A stretch of 64,000 nucleotides of DNA, taken from contig NC_061508.1 of NCBI RefSeq assembly GCF_022539505.1, positions 347,089,484 through 347,153,483 of the forward strand, given 5' to 3'. The notes beneath the pieces are model-generated. The model saw nothing but the letters and a program-made list of their open reading frames with translations, was not told where the DNA came from and made no database searches. Below, one piece after another: positions 1-11,399 of this stretch; within the stretch, counting starts at the first letter, position 1, and every line of letters starts with the position of its first letter. Position numbers and translations under genes: made by a program. The stretch comes from Lolium rigidum. Lineage: Eukaryota > Streptophyta > Magnoliopsida > Poales > Poaceae.

Positions 1-1254
1 CCATCAACATACCCTCTTCATCTCTCTTTGAATCTCCCAATGAGAACCCTCCTATCAAGAATGTACATTGCTTCATGGCAAGGTCCTCCTTGGACACATC
101 TATTGTGCTATCAACTCAAGAAGAGTATACCTCCGGAGATGATGATGTTGATGATGAAGAAGATGCATCCTCCAATGGATTGGTCGCTCTTGCCTCCCTC
201 TCCACTAACTCTTCATCACCAAGTGAATCCCCCAATGAGGTCATCCTTGTGGAGGAAGAAAGTTGCCTCATGGCTAAATCCTCCAGAGGTATCATCTCCT
301 AACCCCTCTATTCCTAACATATCTAGTGAACTAGGGGTTGATGATGCTAGTCTAAAAGTGAAACAAGAAATGCTAGATTTTGATGATTTCATTCTCAACC
401 TACAAGGTAACACTAAAAAGCATGTTTCAAACCTCATGATTCGTTTAGCTCAACAAAGTGATATGCTTGAGAAAAAGGGTCAAATAGAGAGAGAAGACTC
501 TCTCGAAATCCATGCTCTTAAAAATGCTCTTGAGGAAAGTCAAGAAACCATAGCTTCTCTTGAAGAGAGGTTAGAAAATATTGAAGAGCCTCAAGATAAA
601 ATTAACAAGCTCACTAAAGCTAGAGATCTTGCTAGGGCTAAGAATAAAGTGCTTAAAAAGGAAAAGGCCCAATTTGGGGTTGATCATGAGAAACTTGTGA
701 AGGATCTAGATGAACTAGACAAAGCTCACAAAGCTTTGAAGAGTGAATACACTCTCCTATCCAAGTCGTTTGAGCAACTTCAAATTAGGCTTGCTACATA
801 TGATGTGCCTAGTTCCTCTACTCCTCTATGTGATCATGCAAATATTGTTGAGGAAAATGCTAGGTTGAAGGATGAACTTGCTAAGGCCTCCTCTCCCCAA
901 AGTAAACTTTCTTTGGATGATCTTTTGAGTAAGCAAAGATCAAACAATGGGAAGGAGGGCCTTGGTTTTAATGCCAAGGCAAAGAAGGCAAACAAGCAAA
1001 AGGCCAAGCCCGCACAAGAAAAGAAGAAAGACATCACTAATGGTGAAGCCTCCAAGGGCAAAACCATGAATGATGATGATGCGGGAATTGCTAACCCTCA
1101 CTATGTTTTATTTAAAGATTATTATGGTGATGTTTATGCTAAATATGTTGGCCCATATGATGGTTATGTTGCTTGGTCTATTTGGGTCCCAAAGACCCTT
1201 GTTGCTAACAAAAGAGGACCCATTGCGAAATGGGTACCTAAATCCAAGAATTGA
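1..1254 (+). pseudogene. Sirevirus gag, C-terminal coiled-coil part (frameshifted)
   Basis: Open from the window edge to a TGA at 1252-1254. The first ~300 bases read best in frame 3 (acidic and Ser-rich, with DDDVDDEEDASS). From about 300 the homologous reading continues in frame 1, so a frameshift lies near 300. The frame-1 part (about 360-830) is a long charged heptad-like stretch (ALEESQETIASLEERLENI and onward) typical of a coiled coil, followed by a Lys-rich segment. A coiled-coil gag extension is known in Sireviruses. The nucleocapsid zinc knuckle is not visible and would lie to the left. The end overlaps the pol reading frame by four bases in another frame. Confidence 0.75.
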
Positions 1255-4200
1255 TCTCATGTAGGACTATGCAGCCGGGAGGTTCAAAATGGGTACTTGA
1301 TAGTGGATGTACAAGTCATATGACCGGCGGCAAGAACCTCGTCAAGGAGTTGAGGCCTAACATTAATGATATCACCGTCTCCTTTGGCGATAATTCTACA
1401 TCCGAGGTATTGGGTTTTGGCAAGGTTGTGGTTGCACACAACATTACTCTAGTGGATGTCATGCTTGTCAAAACCCTTGGTTACAATTTGCTTTCCGTTT
1501 CCGCCCTTGGCAAGATGGGTTTCGCCGTCTTTATTGATAATGATATTGTGGTCCTCTTGTGGAGCAAGACTCTAAAATTCGCATTCGTTGGGTATCGCGA
1601 ACACAACTTGTATGTGGTGGACTTTTCGGGGACCACCACGACAAGTGCGATGTGCCTATTCGGAAAGGCGGACGTGGGTTGGTTGTGGCATCGCCGCCTA
1701 GCCCATGTCAACATGAGAACTTTGCAAAGTCTTCACAAGGGGAACCATATTGTGGGACTAATGGAAAATGTGTCTTTTGCCAAAGATCGTGTTTGTAGGG
1801 CTTGTGTTGAAGGAAAAATGCATGACTCTCCGCATCCAAGCAAGACCATTATCTCTTCCAAGAGGATCTTGGAGCTCCTTCATGTGGATCTCTTTGGTCC
1901 CGTTACTCATGCAAGTCTTGGTGCGAAGAAACATTGCTTGGTGATTGTCGATGACTACTCAAGATACACTTGGGTCTACTTTCTCAAGACGAAAGATGAG
2001 ACTCAACAAATATTCATTGGTTTTGCTACCGAGGTGCAACGCCAACACAACCTCCTCATTATGGCAATCAGAAGTGACAACGGCTCCGAGTTCAAGAACT
2101 ACACACTCAATGATTTTCTTAGTGATGAGGGGATTCGTCATCAATATTCCACTGCTTACACCCCTCAACAAAATGGTGTTGCGGAGAGGAAGAACCGGAC
2201 TCTTATGGATATGGCAAGGTCTATGATGGCGGAGTATAAATCCCGCTATAACTTTTGGGCCGAAGCCATCTCCACCGCTTGTCACTCCTCCAACCGGCTC
2301 TATCTCCGCAAGGGCTTGAACAAGACTCCATATGAAATACTCACCGGGAACAAGCCTAATATCTCATACTTCAAGGTGTTCGGGTGTAAGTGTTTCTACA
2401 AAATCAAAGGAGTTCGTTTATCTAAATTCGCTCCTAAAGCTTTGGAGGGTATATTTGTTGGTTACGGTGTCGAATCTCACACTTATAGAATCTTTGATGT
2501 ATCCTCCGGGATTATCATCGAATCTTGTAGTGTGAAGTTCGAAGAAAATGATGGCTCCCAAGTGGGGCAAGTTGATGTTTGTGCAGGTGATGAAATACCT
2601 CAAGATGCCATAGTAAGAATGGGTGTGGGATTTTTCCGCCCCATTGAGGGACACGGTGTGGCGTCTCGGGAAGAACTATGCTCTACCACGGTGGAGCCCT
2701 CATCTTCTCAACATCAACAAACCCCATCAAGTGAAGCAAATGATGCACCAACCCAAGAACAAGAACAAAACCCTCCCTCTAGTGTGCAAGATCAAGGACA
2801 AGATCAACCAAGAATTCATGATGGTTCCGACGAGTATCCATTTGATATTTGCTCCGCACCAAATGATGTCCAAGATCAAGCACATGATGTTGAGCAACCC
2901 CAAGTAATTGAGGAACCTCAAGTTGAAGGTCAAGACGGGGACCCAAATGATCAAGTTGATCAAGTGACACCTCCAAGGCCTAGAAAGACCAAGGAGGAGA
3001 TCGAGGCCCGTCGTCTAGCAAGGAGAGAAAGGAACCTCGAACTTCGTGGACACACTCATGACAAGGTTCTTGGTGATGTAAGGGCAAAGGTTTCCACAAG
3101 AAGGCAATTGGCAAACTTTAGCCATCATCATGCTTATATCTCCTTAGTGGAACCCAAGAAAGTATTTGAAGCCCTTGAAGATTCGGATTGGTTGGAAGCT
3201 ATGCATGAAGAACTCAATAACTTCAAGCGCAACAAAGTGTGGACTTTAGTAAAGAAGCCTAAGGAGTGCGCAATGTTATAGGCACTAAATGGATTTTCAA
3301 GAACAAGCAAGATGAGTTTGGAAATATTGTGAGGAACAAGGCAAGATTGGTGGCTCAAGGGTTCTCTCAAGTTGAGGGTATTGACTTTGGAGAAACCTAT
3401 GCTCCCGTGGCTCGCCTTGAGTCCATCCGTATCCTTCTTGCTTATGCTTCGCATCATAACTTTAAGTTACAACAAATGGATGTGAAAAGTGCTTTTCTTA
3501 ATGGTCCTTTGCATGAAGAGGTTTATGTTAAGCAACCCCCGGGGTTCGAGGATCCCAACTTTCCTAACCATGTCTACAAGCTTGATAAAGCACTTTATGG
3601 TCTCAAACAAGCTCCTAGAGCTTGGTACGAGCACCTTAAGGAATTGTTGGTAGACCGTGGGTTTGATGTTGGGCTAATCGACCCCACTCTTTTACTAAGA
3701 GGGTCAATGGGGAGCTTTTCGTTTGCCAATTATATGTTGATGATATTATATTTGGGTCTACTAACAAAGCTTTCAATGATGAATTCTCAAAGCTTATGAC
3801 CGATAGGTTTGAGATGTCTATGATGGGAGAGATGAAGTTCTTCCTTGGTTTTGAGATCAAGCAATTGAGGGAAGGAACCTTCATCAACCAAGCAAAATAT
3901 CTCCAAGACATGCTCAAGAGGTTCAAGATGACCGAGATGAAGGGCGTGGCCACTCCTATGGTTACCAAATGTCATCTTGCACTAGATCCCAATGGTAAAG
4001 AGGTGGATCAAAAGGTATATCGCTCCATGATTGGATCCTTGCTTTACCTTTGTGCATCTAGACCGGACATAGTGTTGAGTGTTGGTGTGTGTGCAAGGTA
4101 TCAAGCTTCTCCTAAAGAGAGCCACATGATGGCTCTCAAAAGAATCTTTCGATATTTGGTTGATACCCCAAGATATGGTATTTGGTACCCCAAAGGCTCA

Positions 4201-4686
4201 AGTTTTATTCTCAATGGTTATACCGATGCGGATTGGGCGGGTGACAAGGATGATAGGAAATCAACTTCCGGGGCTTGCCAATTCCTTGGTAGGTCCTTGG
4301 TGTGTTGGTCTTCTAAGAAGCAAAATTGTATATCTCTCTCCACCGCCGAAGCCGAATATGTTGCCGCCGCAAGTGGATGCACTCAATTGTTATGGATGAG
4401 GCAAACTTTAAAGGAATACGGTGTCATTTGTGACAAAGTGCCTCTATTATGTGACAATGAAAGTGCCATCAAGATTGCCTATAATCCGGTGCAACATTCA
4501 AGAACGAAGCATATTGAGATCCGGAATCATTTCATTAGGGATCATGTTGCCCGTGGTGATATTGAGCTTATCTATGTTCCAACCAAAGATCAACTTGCCG
4601 ATATATTCACGAAGCCTCTTGATGAAGCAAGATTCTCTTATTTGAGGAATGAGCTAAATATCATTGATTCAAGGAGTATAGCTTGA
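1251..4686 (+). pseudogene. Sirevirus pol: protease, integrase, RT, RNase H (frameshifted)
   Basis: Protease: WVLDSGCTSHMTG, with the D-S-G catalytic triplet, near 1290. Integrase: the HH-CC zinc finger (LWHRRLAH ... CRACVEGK) at about 1680-1820 and the catalytic D, D and E in HVDLFGP, IRSDNGSEF and QQNGVAERKNRT (about 1880-2190). [12 protein letters not shown] at about 3475 and the YVDD box at about 3730. RNase H: YTDADWAGD at about 4220 to the stop at 4684-4686. The protein is spread over three frames. Breaks lie at about 3268 and about 3690, where the reading resumes in a new frame within a conserved block, consistent with one-base deletions. Family assignment is secure; function is lost in this copy. 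Confidence 0.9.
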
Positions 4687-5498
4687 CCATCTTGCAAACA
4701 CACCTTTGTCTCAAAACTCTATTTGGTTTAGATGTGGGCATGAAAAGAGGGGGAGTGCGGTTTAAATTATTGAGCTATCCCTCCCCCCATAATGCCAACA
4801 TTAAAGATTTCATTCTCGTTATATCATATGTTGATATGTGAGCTTAAATGATGAGTAGTGGTTTGAACCCAAGATATATCTTCGCGGTGTCATATCATAA
4901 CACTCATATATGGTGGCCTAGGCCACCGCACTCTTCTTCGTGAAGAGTTGGAGTTGTTTAGATTTTCATTGGATTTTATTGACATCTCCTTGTTTATGGG
5001 AAATCACTCATTTTTGGCCTTCATTTGCATTATTTGCAAAAATGAGTGATCATGTACCATCTCACAGTTTGGCGTATCTGTCCTAAGCCTATCTCATCTA
5101 AGACATATCCTTCACCCTCTCCAAGTGCACCTTGTTCGTGTCAAAATCCTGTTTTTGGGCACAGTTTCCTGTTCCACCGGAAGTTCCGGTCGTTCCGACC
5201 GGTACTTCCGACTGGTATCTTTCCGCATGTTTCTGCCTTGTTCGTGTCCAGGCTGAGCGGTTCCTGCGAGACCGGAAGTTCCGGCTCCAACGAGCGGAAC
5301 TTCCGGCCTTAAGTGACCACTATATATTTGGGCCGAACGGGTGAGCAGTTCCATCTCCCTCACTTTTCCCCTTTCCAAGATCTATTTGGTGGTGCTCCTC
5401 CCCTTGGCCGGCTGCTGCTCCTCCGGCCGGATCTCCCTCCTCCGGCGCTCCCCGCCGGATCGTCTCCGTGGATCGGCATCCTCTCCCTCTTCTCCTCC
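4687..5498 (+). other. Sirevirus internal non-coding segment between pol and the extra ORF
   Basis: No coding sequence is seen. A G-rich tract (AAAAGAGGGGGAGTGCGG, about 4742-4759) just after pol resembles the polypurine tracts near the 3' LTR. From about 5170 the sequence carries CCGGAAGTTCCGG-type palindromes, then a TATA-like stretch and a C/T-rich leader with several GCCGG blocks. Confidence 0.6.
5170..5345 (+). promoter_or_regulatory. Internal promoter-like module with GGAAGTTCC palindromes and TATA
   Basis: Copies of CGGAAGTTCCGG or close variants lie at about 5175-5190, 5270-5285 and 5295-5310. Next come CTATATATTT at about 5322-5331 and a GAACGGGTGAG block. The 3' LTR shows the same palindrome core with a downstream TATA box and a similar AACGGTGAG block. 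This suggests that the extra ORF has its own promoter copied from a U3-like module. The role is inferred; the palindromes and TATA are visible. Confidence 0.45.
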
Positions 5499-7269
5499 AT
5501 GGCTCCCCCGGTTTGTGCCCTCTCCCTCTCTATGTGTGGGTAGACCTCACTAGATGAAATATAGGGCATACTCTAGGCAAAGCTATGGTAGAAATCCTCT
5601 AGATGCCTTTCCTCTACTAGATCGTGCGTAGGATGTCGTGGTAATGCGGTCTTCTTTGCCATTGCCTCAGATCTGGTGGGAAACAGCCGTTGTTTTCGAA
5701 CAGCCGGAAGTTCCGGTCCTTCAAGCCGGAACTTCCGCCCGGGGCGGAACTTCCGCCGGTTCCCACCGGAACTTCCGGTCCAGGCAAGTTTTTCTGCATT
5801 GCACTGATATCCTGTGCATGCTCTCGGTGTTTGGTCTCCTTGCTTATGTGCACTCATTCATCATTCCTATCATGTTGATTTCGTTATCGAGGTGGTTCCA
5901 AGAAGAGAGGCAAGGATCATGTGGATGAGGTTGAGGAAGAGCTTGAGCAAACCCGACCATCCAAGCTCACCGCTCGCCAGACAAGCTGCAGCTGCTCGCA
6001 GGCACAAGTCACCGGCTGTTCGTGGGAAGAACATACATATATCCGTGAAGGGAATGCAATACAATGAGTACAAGGAGCTCCGTGACATGAACCCTTACCT
6101 TACCCCTCGGAACAATAGGGTTACGGATAAGCGGTTCCACAACAAGACCCAAGAGGAGATATTCTATGAGATCTACATTCCATTCAAGAAGGGAGTAGCC
6201 CCTCAACATGCTATTGACACCGGGAAGATGGCCGCTAACAAGTACTTTGAAGAAGCCTATGCCATGTGTGGAGAGTTTGGGCTCTATCCCATTATGGAGC
6301 TCAACAAGGACTATGATGTTGGGTTAATTCATCAATTCTATGCCACCGTCCACTTTGAGCAAGATGAAGCAAGAACATTTCGGTGGATGACTCATGAGAG
6401 GCTCCTTGAGTCTAACTTGGCAAAGTTTGGAACCGCCCTTGGATATTCTCGCTACCCGGGCGTTGATGCAAATGGTTGGAGATGCCATGATAGCCAATGG
6501 GCTCAAACAAGGGAAGTCTTGGAGCCCCTCTACATCCCCGGATGGGGTGTACCGGGCAAGAGTGCGGATCTTCTCCCTACTTGGGATGTTATGCTTAGAG
6601 TCTACCGGGAAACTATTGGACCGAAGGGTGGCAACCTTGATGAGCTACATCTTTATGAAGTGGATCTTATGGCCAACTCTTTTGCTAAGAAGGGCACCGG
6701 TGCGAAGCTTGATGTGATGGACTACATCTATCATGAGATGTGGTCATGTGTGATGGAGAAGAAGCTTCCCGCCTATGCTCCAGTACATTATGAAGCTCAT
6801 TGAGGACACTTGGATGGAGTCTTGTCAGGCTAGACTCGTTCAATCCATTCCACTCACTCTCACATCCCATGAAGTGAAGTCATTGAGGGCCAAGCGCCAC
6901 AACTCTCCTCTTGAAGATGTTAACCCCATGGATGAGAAGCCACCAAGCTGGGCTTCTAAGCTTGCTCGCCGCATGAGACAGATCTTTTGCCTCACCTCTG
7001 CAGTCAACCACCGTCAGTATCAGCAGCATGCAGAAGCCAAGAAGTCTCGGGTTCGTCAGAAGAGCATCATGAGGGCACTTGCGGTGGACGTGTCTCCTCC
7101 CGGATCCGAGGAGAGCATCACTCCGGAGGCGGAATGGGTCTCTCAGCATGGCATGCCTCTTCCTCCAGATGGTCTTGAGATCGAGTCTCCTCCACACACT
7201 CCTCCCTACCCCGGCGCTACATCGAACCTCCCTCCCGGCTGGGCTAACGCCGACCCTTGGGGCGCGTAG
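5499..7269 (+). pseudogene. Extra 3' ORF of Sirevirus (envelope-like position), frameshifted
   Basis: This lies where Sireviruses carry their additional, so-called envelope-like gene. The main conserved reading runs from about 5985 to 6790 (YKELRDMNPYLTPRNNRVT, then RWMTHERLLESNLAKFG). It continues in another frame from about 6785 to the TAG at 7267-7269, ending in a Pro-rich tail. Another frameshift lies near 5980. The start is inferred: ATGGCTCCCCCG at 5499-5510 is followed by GTTTGT, and an AG at 5901-5902 precedes a charged stretch (KRGKDHVDEVEEELEQ) in the same phase. A 392-bp intron would join them. I see no signal peptide or membrane segment, so a true envelope role is doubtful. Confidence 0.6.
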
Positions 7270-7596
7270 TTTCTCTCTTTTCCTTTTTGGTGCTTTGGTG
7301 CCAAAGGGGAGAATGAGACCTTTTAGGTTGCTCTTCGGTGGGTATTTGCATGGGGGAGTCACAAGCTCGTGTTGGCTTTGGTTTTTATTGCTTGTGATTC
7401 TATTTATCGTTATGGTGTCGAACTATGTCTTAGCTATTTGGTTTGTAAACTCTATCTATGTGCTTGGAACCTTTTCTATGTATGGTAAACTCCGTTTGTG
7501 AGTCTTCCTTGGTTATCTATGTGTGCATGATCCTTTTATACATATGCTTATCACTATGTTGTATTGCTAACCCTTGGAAGACGGATGCAAGATATA

Positions 7597-7723
7597 GGGG
7601 GAGCTTCTTATGTACCATTGCTCATATCTAGGGGGAGCTCCTCTATATCTCTCACATTGTTGTTTACATTATCCATTCCTTGCAAATACTTGTGTTGTCA
7701 TCAAACACCAAAAAGGGGGAGAT
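7597..7723 (+). promoter_or_regulatory. Multiple polypurine tracts before the 3' LTR
   Basis: AGGGGGAGC occurs at about 7597-7605 and again at about 7631-7639. AAAAAGGGGGAGA lies at 7710-7722, directly against the LTR start. Polypurine tracts prime plus-strand DNA synthesis in LTR elements; repeated AGGGGGAG tracts are a described Sirevirus trait. Confidence 0.8.
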
Positions 7724-9028
7724 TGAAAGAACATTTCCCGCCCGTTTGGGTTTTGTGTGTTTGACGTCAACACGATGTATTTTTTTATGTGTGTTGTTGT
7801 AGACAGGTACAAGCTATCAAAGATTATGTTGGATCGGTGTTTTGCTTTAGCTGTTCTGAAGTTCTGCAGGTTTTCTGTGTCTGGCGGAAGTTCCGGCCCC
7901 AGGCGGCGGAAGTTCCGCCCTGGCTTTTTCACCAGACGCTCCCCAGCGCAGTTTGGCCGCTGCTATTTTCTTCCAGACCGGAAGTTCCGGTCGGCGGAAC
8001 TTCCGCCCAACTTCCGGGCAAGTTCCGGAATTGCGAGTTTGTGGCTCAGTATAGTCCAGTAAGGTTTTCGGGCTATTCCGGAACTTGGCCGGAACTTCCG
8101 GTCACCGGAAGTTCCGCCCAAGTTCCGCCCCTTCTATTGCTTTGCAGGTATTTTATCAGGAGCGGAAGTTCCGGCCCAAATGGCCGGTACTTCCGGTGGA
8201 AGCCGGAACTTCCGGCCATCCTGGCCGGAACTTCCGGTGTTAGTGAATTTCGTCCCCAACGGTGAGATCTGAAAGATCCACCCATATAAATAGCTTCCTT
8301 CTCCAAAGGGACAAGTTGCTCAATCATTGCAAGAAAAATCTGCCAAGCTTCACCACCATTAGGGCCACCTCAAGAACACAAGATTTGCAAGATCTCCTTC
8401 CTCTCCCAACCAAAGCTCTTGATCTTTGGAGATTCGAAGGAGAAGACACCGATCTACATCCTCACCGAAGCGTTCTTCATTTCCCCTCTCTTGTTTGAGG
8501 GATCTCATTCTAGTGTTCCTATTTGGTTCCCTAGTTGATTTGTTGTTGATGTGTTGTTGTTGATTGTTGTATTGTTACAGATTTGGGAGCCTCCAATTTG
8601 GTTGTGGATGTGTGCCCCAAGAACTTTGTAAAGGCCCGGTTTCCGCCTCGAGGAAATCCCTTAGTGGATGTGGGCTAGGCCTTCGTGGCGTTGCTCACGG
8701 GAGATCCGAGTGAAGCCTTCGTGGCTGTTGGTTTGGCTTGCGTAGCAACCACACTCCTCCAAACGTAGACGTACCTTCTTGCAAAGGAAGGGAACTACGG
8801 GAATCATCTCCGTGTCATCGCGTGCTTCACTCTCGGTTACCTCTATCCCACTCTATCTCCTATTGCGTTGCTATACCTTGCTTAGTTGATATCCTTGTCA
8901 TATAGGTAAATTCACTTAGTTGCATATCTAGAGAATTTACCTTTGTGTCAAGCCTAAATTGAAAAAGAACTAAAAATTGGTTAGCACCTATTCACCCCCC
9001 CCTCTAGGTGCGGCATACGATCCTTTCA
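7724..9028 (+). repeat. 3' LTR of the Sirevirus (1305 bp)
   Basis: Starts TGAAAGAACA right after the polypurine tract and ends GATCCTTTCA; TGAAAG and CTTTCA form a short terminal inverted repeat. The U3 part (about 7880-8245) is packed with CGGAAGTTCCG palindromes in both phases. A TATA box follows at about 8284. The last ~450 bases are AT-richer, with a C-run before the end. With only one LTR in the window its age cannot be judged. Confidence 0.85.
8283..8291 (+). promoter_or_regulatory. LTR TATA box (CATATAAATA)
   Basis: CATATAAATAG lies about 45 bases after the last of the U3 palindromes and about 560 bases into the LTR, a usual place for the U3/R boundary promoter of an LTR element. Confidence 0.6.
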
Positions 9029-9033
9029 GTTGG

Positions 9034-10440
9034 AAACCATTAGTAAACTCAACCTAACACTCTTTGAACCCAAAACAAGGACCTTTGGTCAAAGAAAAAG
9101 AAAATAAAATAAAAACATGAAATCCACATATGAGGCTATGGCCATTTTTGTAAATCCTTAACCTAGGCCATTTTACTTTGTGCCAATGGTTTAGAAACAT
9201 AACTAAATACTAAATAACACTTTTTGAATCAAAAAAACACAAATCAAATCAAATCAAAGGAAAATCAAAAACAAGTTACATGTGATAATGGTCACATGTG
9301 GCAATCTTAACATCTTACCCTCTTTGAGCCCCTGGATTAAGAGATTTCTAAACTAAAACCTCCCAACTCTTTGCACCTCATCCAAGACCTCATCAAGATG
9401 AAAAACTTTGGTAAAGACCACCCCTGCAAATTCTTTCTAGATTTCAAAATATCATCAAGCAAAGTAGCAACATCAAAACAGATTCTAGATCATGCCTATT
9501 TTGGATTTTCACAAATCAACTTCATTTTGCACACCACCACCACCTTTGTGTGCCAAATAATATTTAAATCAACTCCACCAAAAATATTTGCAAAATTCAA
9601 AAATTCATCTCTTGTGGCCATTGTGTCGAACACTTGGCAGACAAGAATCTACTTCTAACACACACCCTATTACACACTGGTTCTTGGCCGAAACCAGAGA
9701 CAAACCTTGCTGATCATTGTACTCCTATGTCCCGTGGATCAAACCACGCCATTACTTTGATGATTAAAGTGTGGAGACGAGCAGAACATGCCCATGCCGA
9801 GCACCATGCACACCTCCATGCCATCTCTCATCTCTGGTCCCTCCCTTTCACTTTAACCTTGTCAAGCAGCATCTCCGGGCAACCCTGAGCACGACCATGC
9901 CAACCCCTGGCACGGGAGAGGCCGGTATTGGCCAGCCCCGTACGCGCCCAGAGCGCCCAGGCGTGCCAGCCATGCGTGCTCAGCACGCCCTGGACGCGCC
10001 AGAGCGGTAGCTCGCCCCGTCGCCTCCGTCCTTCCCTACCCCTCTACCTCTGCACCGCGAATCACCACGCCAACGGCTACCTCCTAGACGTGATCAATGG
10101 CTCGCGAAAGCACTGTCGCCGCCGCCCGCGTAAAAAGTTGCCGCCGGACCCGTGGCAGACGCCGCCTCCTCCCGAGCGATCCCATCGCCCTTTCTCTGCG
10201 TCAGCACGCTCCCGAGCATTCGGATGTAACTTTTTCCCAGGATTTTTTTTGATATATTATACGTTTTTTTTCCGACGTCGTATGCAAAAATTATTGCGGT
10301 TTTACCATTTTTTAAACTTTTTTTGCCAAAAAAGTGAAAATTCGAACTTCTTAATTTCTCCGAATAGTAGGTTGCATAACATACAAGAATTTTTTTGAAT
10401 TTTTTATCATTTTCTTTTGTATTTTACAAACCAAAAAAAA
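9034..10440. other. Unassigned repeat-like sequence
   Basis: No gene is seen. 9034-9660 is AT-rich and low in CpG. 9700-10210 becomes GC-rich, with open frames on the plus strand but no recognisable protein. 10215-10440 is a run of T- and A-rich sequence. It may be decayed LTR-element and CACTA interior sequence between the Sirevirus insertion and the CACTA end. Confidence 0.4.
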
Positions 10441-10485
10441 GGCGATCCAGGGGGGGGTGGTGTAGGGTGCGTGGGAGTAAAAAAA

Positions 10486-10783
10486 CTTTAGTCGCGGTTG
10501 GTGTCCCCAACCGCGACTAAAGGTATTTCCGCCGGCCGCATCACTCCATAGCCCTTTAGTCCCGGTTGGTGTTACTAACCGCGACTAAAGGGGTACCCTT
10601 TCGTCTCGGATGGAGCATTAGTCGGGGGTCGCCTCCCGAATCGCGACTAAAGGGGTACCCTTTCGTCTCGGATGACATTAGTCGCGGGTCGCCTCCCGAA
10701 CCGCGACTAAAGCCCCCTTTAGTCGCGGTTCGAATATTTCCGGGACTAATGCGGGTGGACAGAAGCCTCTTTTTCTACTAGTG
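10486..10783. mobile_element. CACTA-type transposon end with hairpin subterminal repeats
   Basis: The right end reads CTTTTTCTACTAGTG (to 10783), the reverse complement of a CACTAGTAGAAAAAG terminus. Inside are repeated CTTTAGTCGCGGTTG units in both orientations. The first pair (10486-10500 and 10508-10522) is a perfect 15-bp inverted repeat with a 7-base loop. At least three more pairs follow up to about 10745. Such inverted subterminal repeats are typical of grass CACTA elements. The other terminus was not found to the left, so this is probably a truncated end. Confidence 0.7.
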
Positions 10784-10940
10784 TGCCCAGCCTAACCAAG
10801 GAAACATCCATAAAATCAGACTTGTTGGAACTAAAATCAGGTCGATCACCACTAACACTAGATAGATTTTGGACCTTAAACGAGCAAGCGAGTTAAGCTA
10901 AATCTTAGTAAAAGATTCTTCAGGAAGTTGAGATGCTCAC

Positions 10941-11320
10941 TGCTCGCTTAGGTACAAGAGGAATCCGTCGTCGCCGGCGTACTCGCCGCAGAACGCCTCG
11001 CACTGCCCCGCGCTACGTCGGACGGCGGCGCAGGCCATCCCCTGGCGGTTGAGCCTAAATGAGAGGTCGGCGTTGCCGCGCATGACGATGCGGCGCCATA
11101 GCTCTGGCTCGTCCCGCGCTGCGCGACGCCAGGAGCGACACACCTGGTCAGCGCCCATCAGGATGTCAATGTGATCCAGCTTGTGGAAGACGGCCAAGAT
11201 CCAGTCCAGCGGCATGTCCGCCCATTTATTCGGACTCTCGTCCTCGGTTGCAACCGTCACCGTTGTCTTCTTGCGGCTGCACAGATAGCGGGCGCCTCGG
11301 CGGCGAGAGGGGGAGGGCAT
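10941..11320 (-). CDS. F-box/LRR protein A, first exon only
   Basis: The ATG at 11320-11318 begins 126 codons with an F-box at about residues 33-76 (WADMPLDWILAVFHKLD ... VCRSWRRAA ... PELW). F-box proteins are substrate adaptors of SCF ubiquitin ligases. The exon ends at 10941 before a GTGAGC donor, in phase 2, exactly like paralogues B, C and D. No LRR exon follows within the window. About 155 bases downstream the sequence meets the CACTA end and then the Sirevirus. Either the LRR exon was lost, or it lies left of the window behind an intron filled by transposons. A TATA-like CCATATATGG lies at about 11362-11371. The N-terminus differs from its paralogues, which begin MPLL. Confidence 0.65.
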
Positions 11321-11399
11321 GGCGTGGCGAAGTGTGTGCGTTATGACGGTTAGGGCTCCATATATGGATTTCCTTCCTGGGCTACCGCCTGCCGGTACG

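Larger units (their letters stand above)
1..9028 (+). mobile_element. Sirevirus-lineage Ty1/copia retrotransposon, 3' part
   Basis: The domain order is gag tail, protease, integrase, reverse transcriptase and RNase H (the copia order), then a long extra ORF, several G-rich polypurine tracts and a 3' LTR ending in CA at 9028. The 5' LTR and most of gag lie outside the window. An added ORF between pol and the 3' LTR, a coiled-coil gag and repeated AGGGGGAG tracts are established hallmarks of Sireviruses. Every coding part carries frameshifts, so this copy is not autonomous. Five bases after the LTR (GTTGG, 9029-9033) are the candidate target duplication; the left copy cannot be seen. Confidence 0.88.

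Noticed and set aside
5499..7269. A true viral envelope gene
   Set aside because: The position fits the so-called envelope-like ORF of Sireviruses, but I see no signal peptide, transmembrane segment or fusion-like motif.
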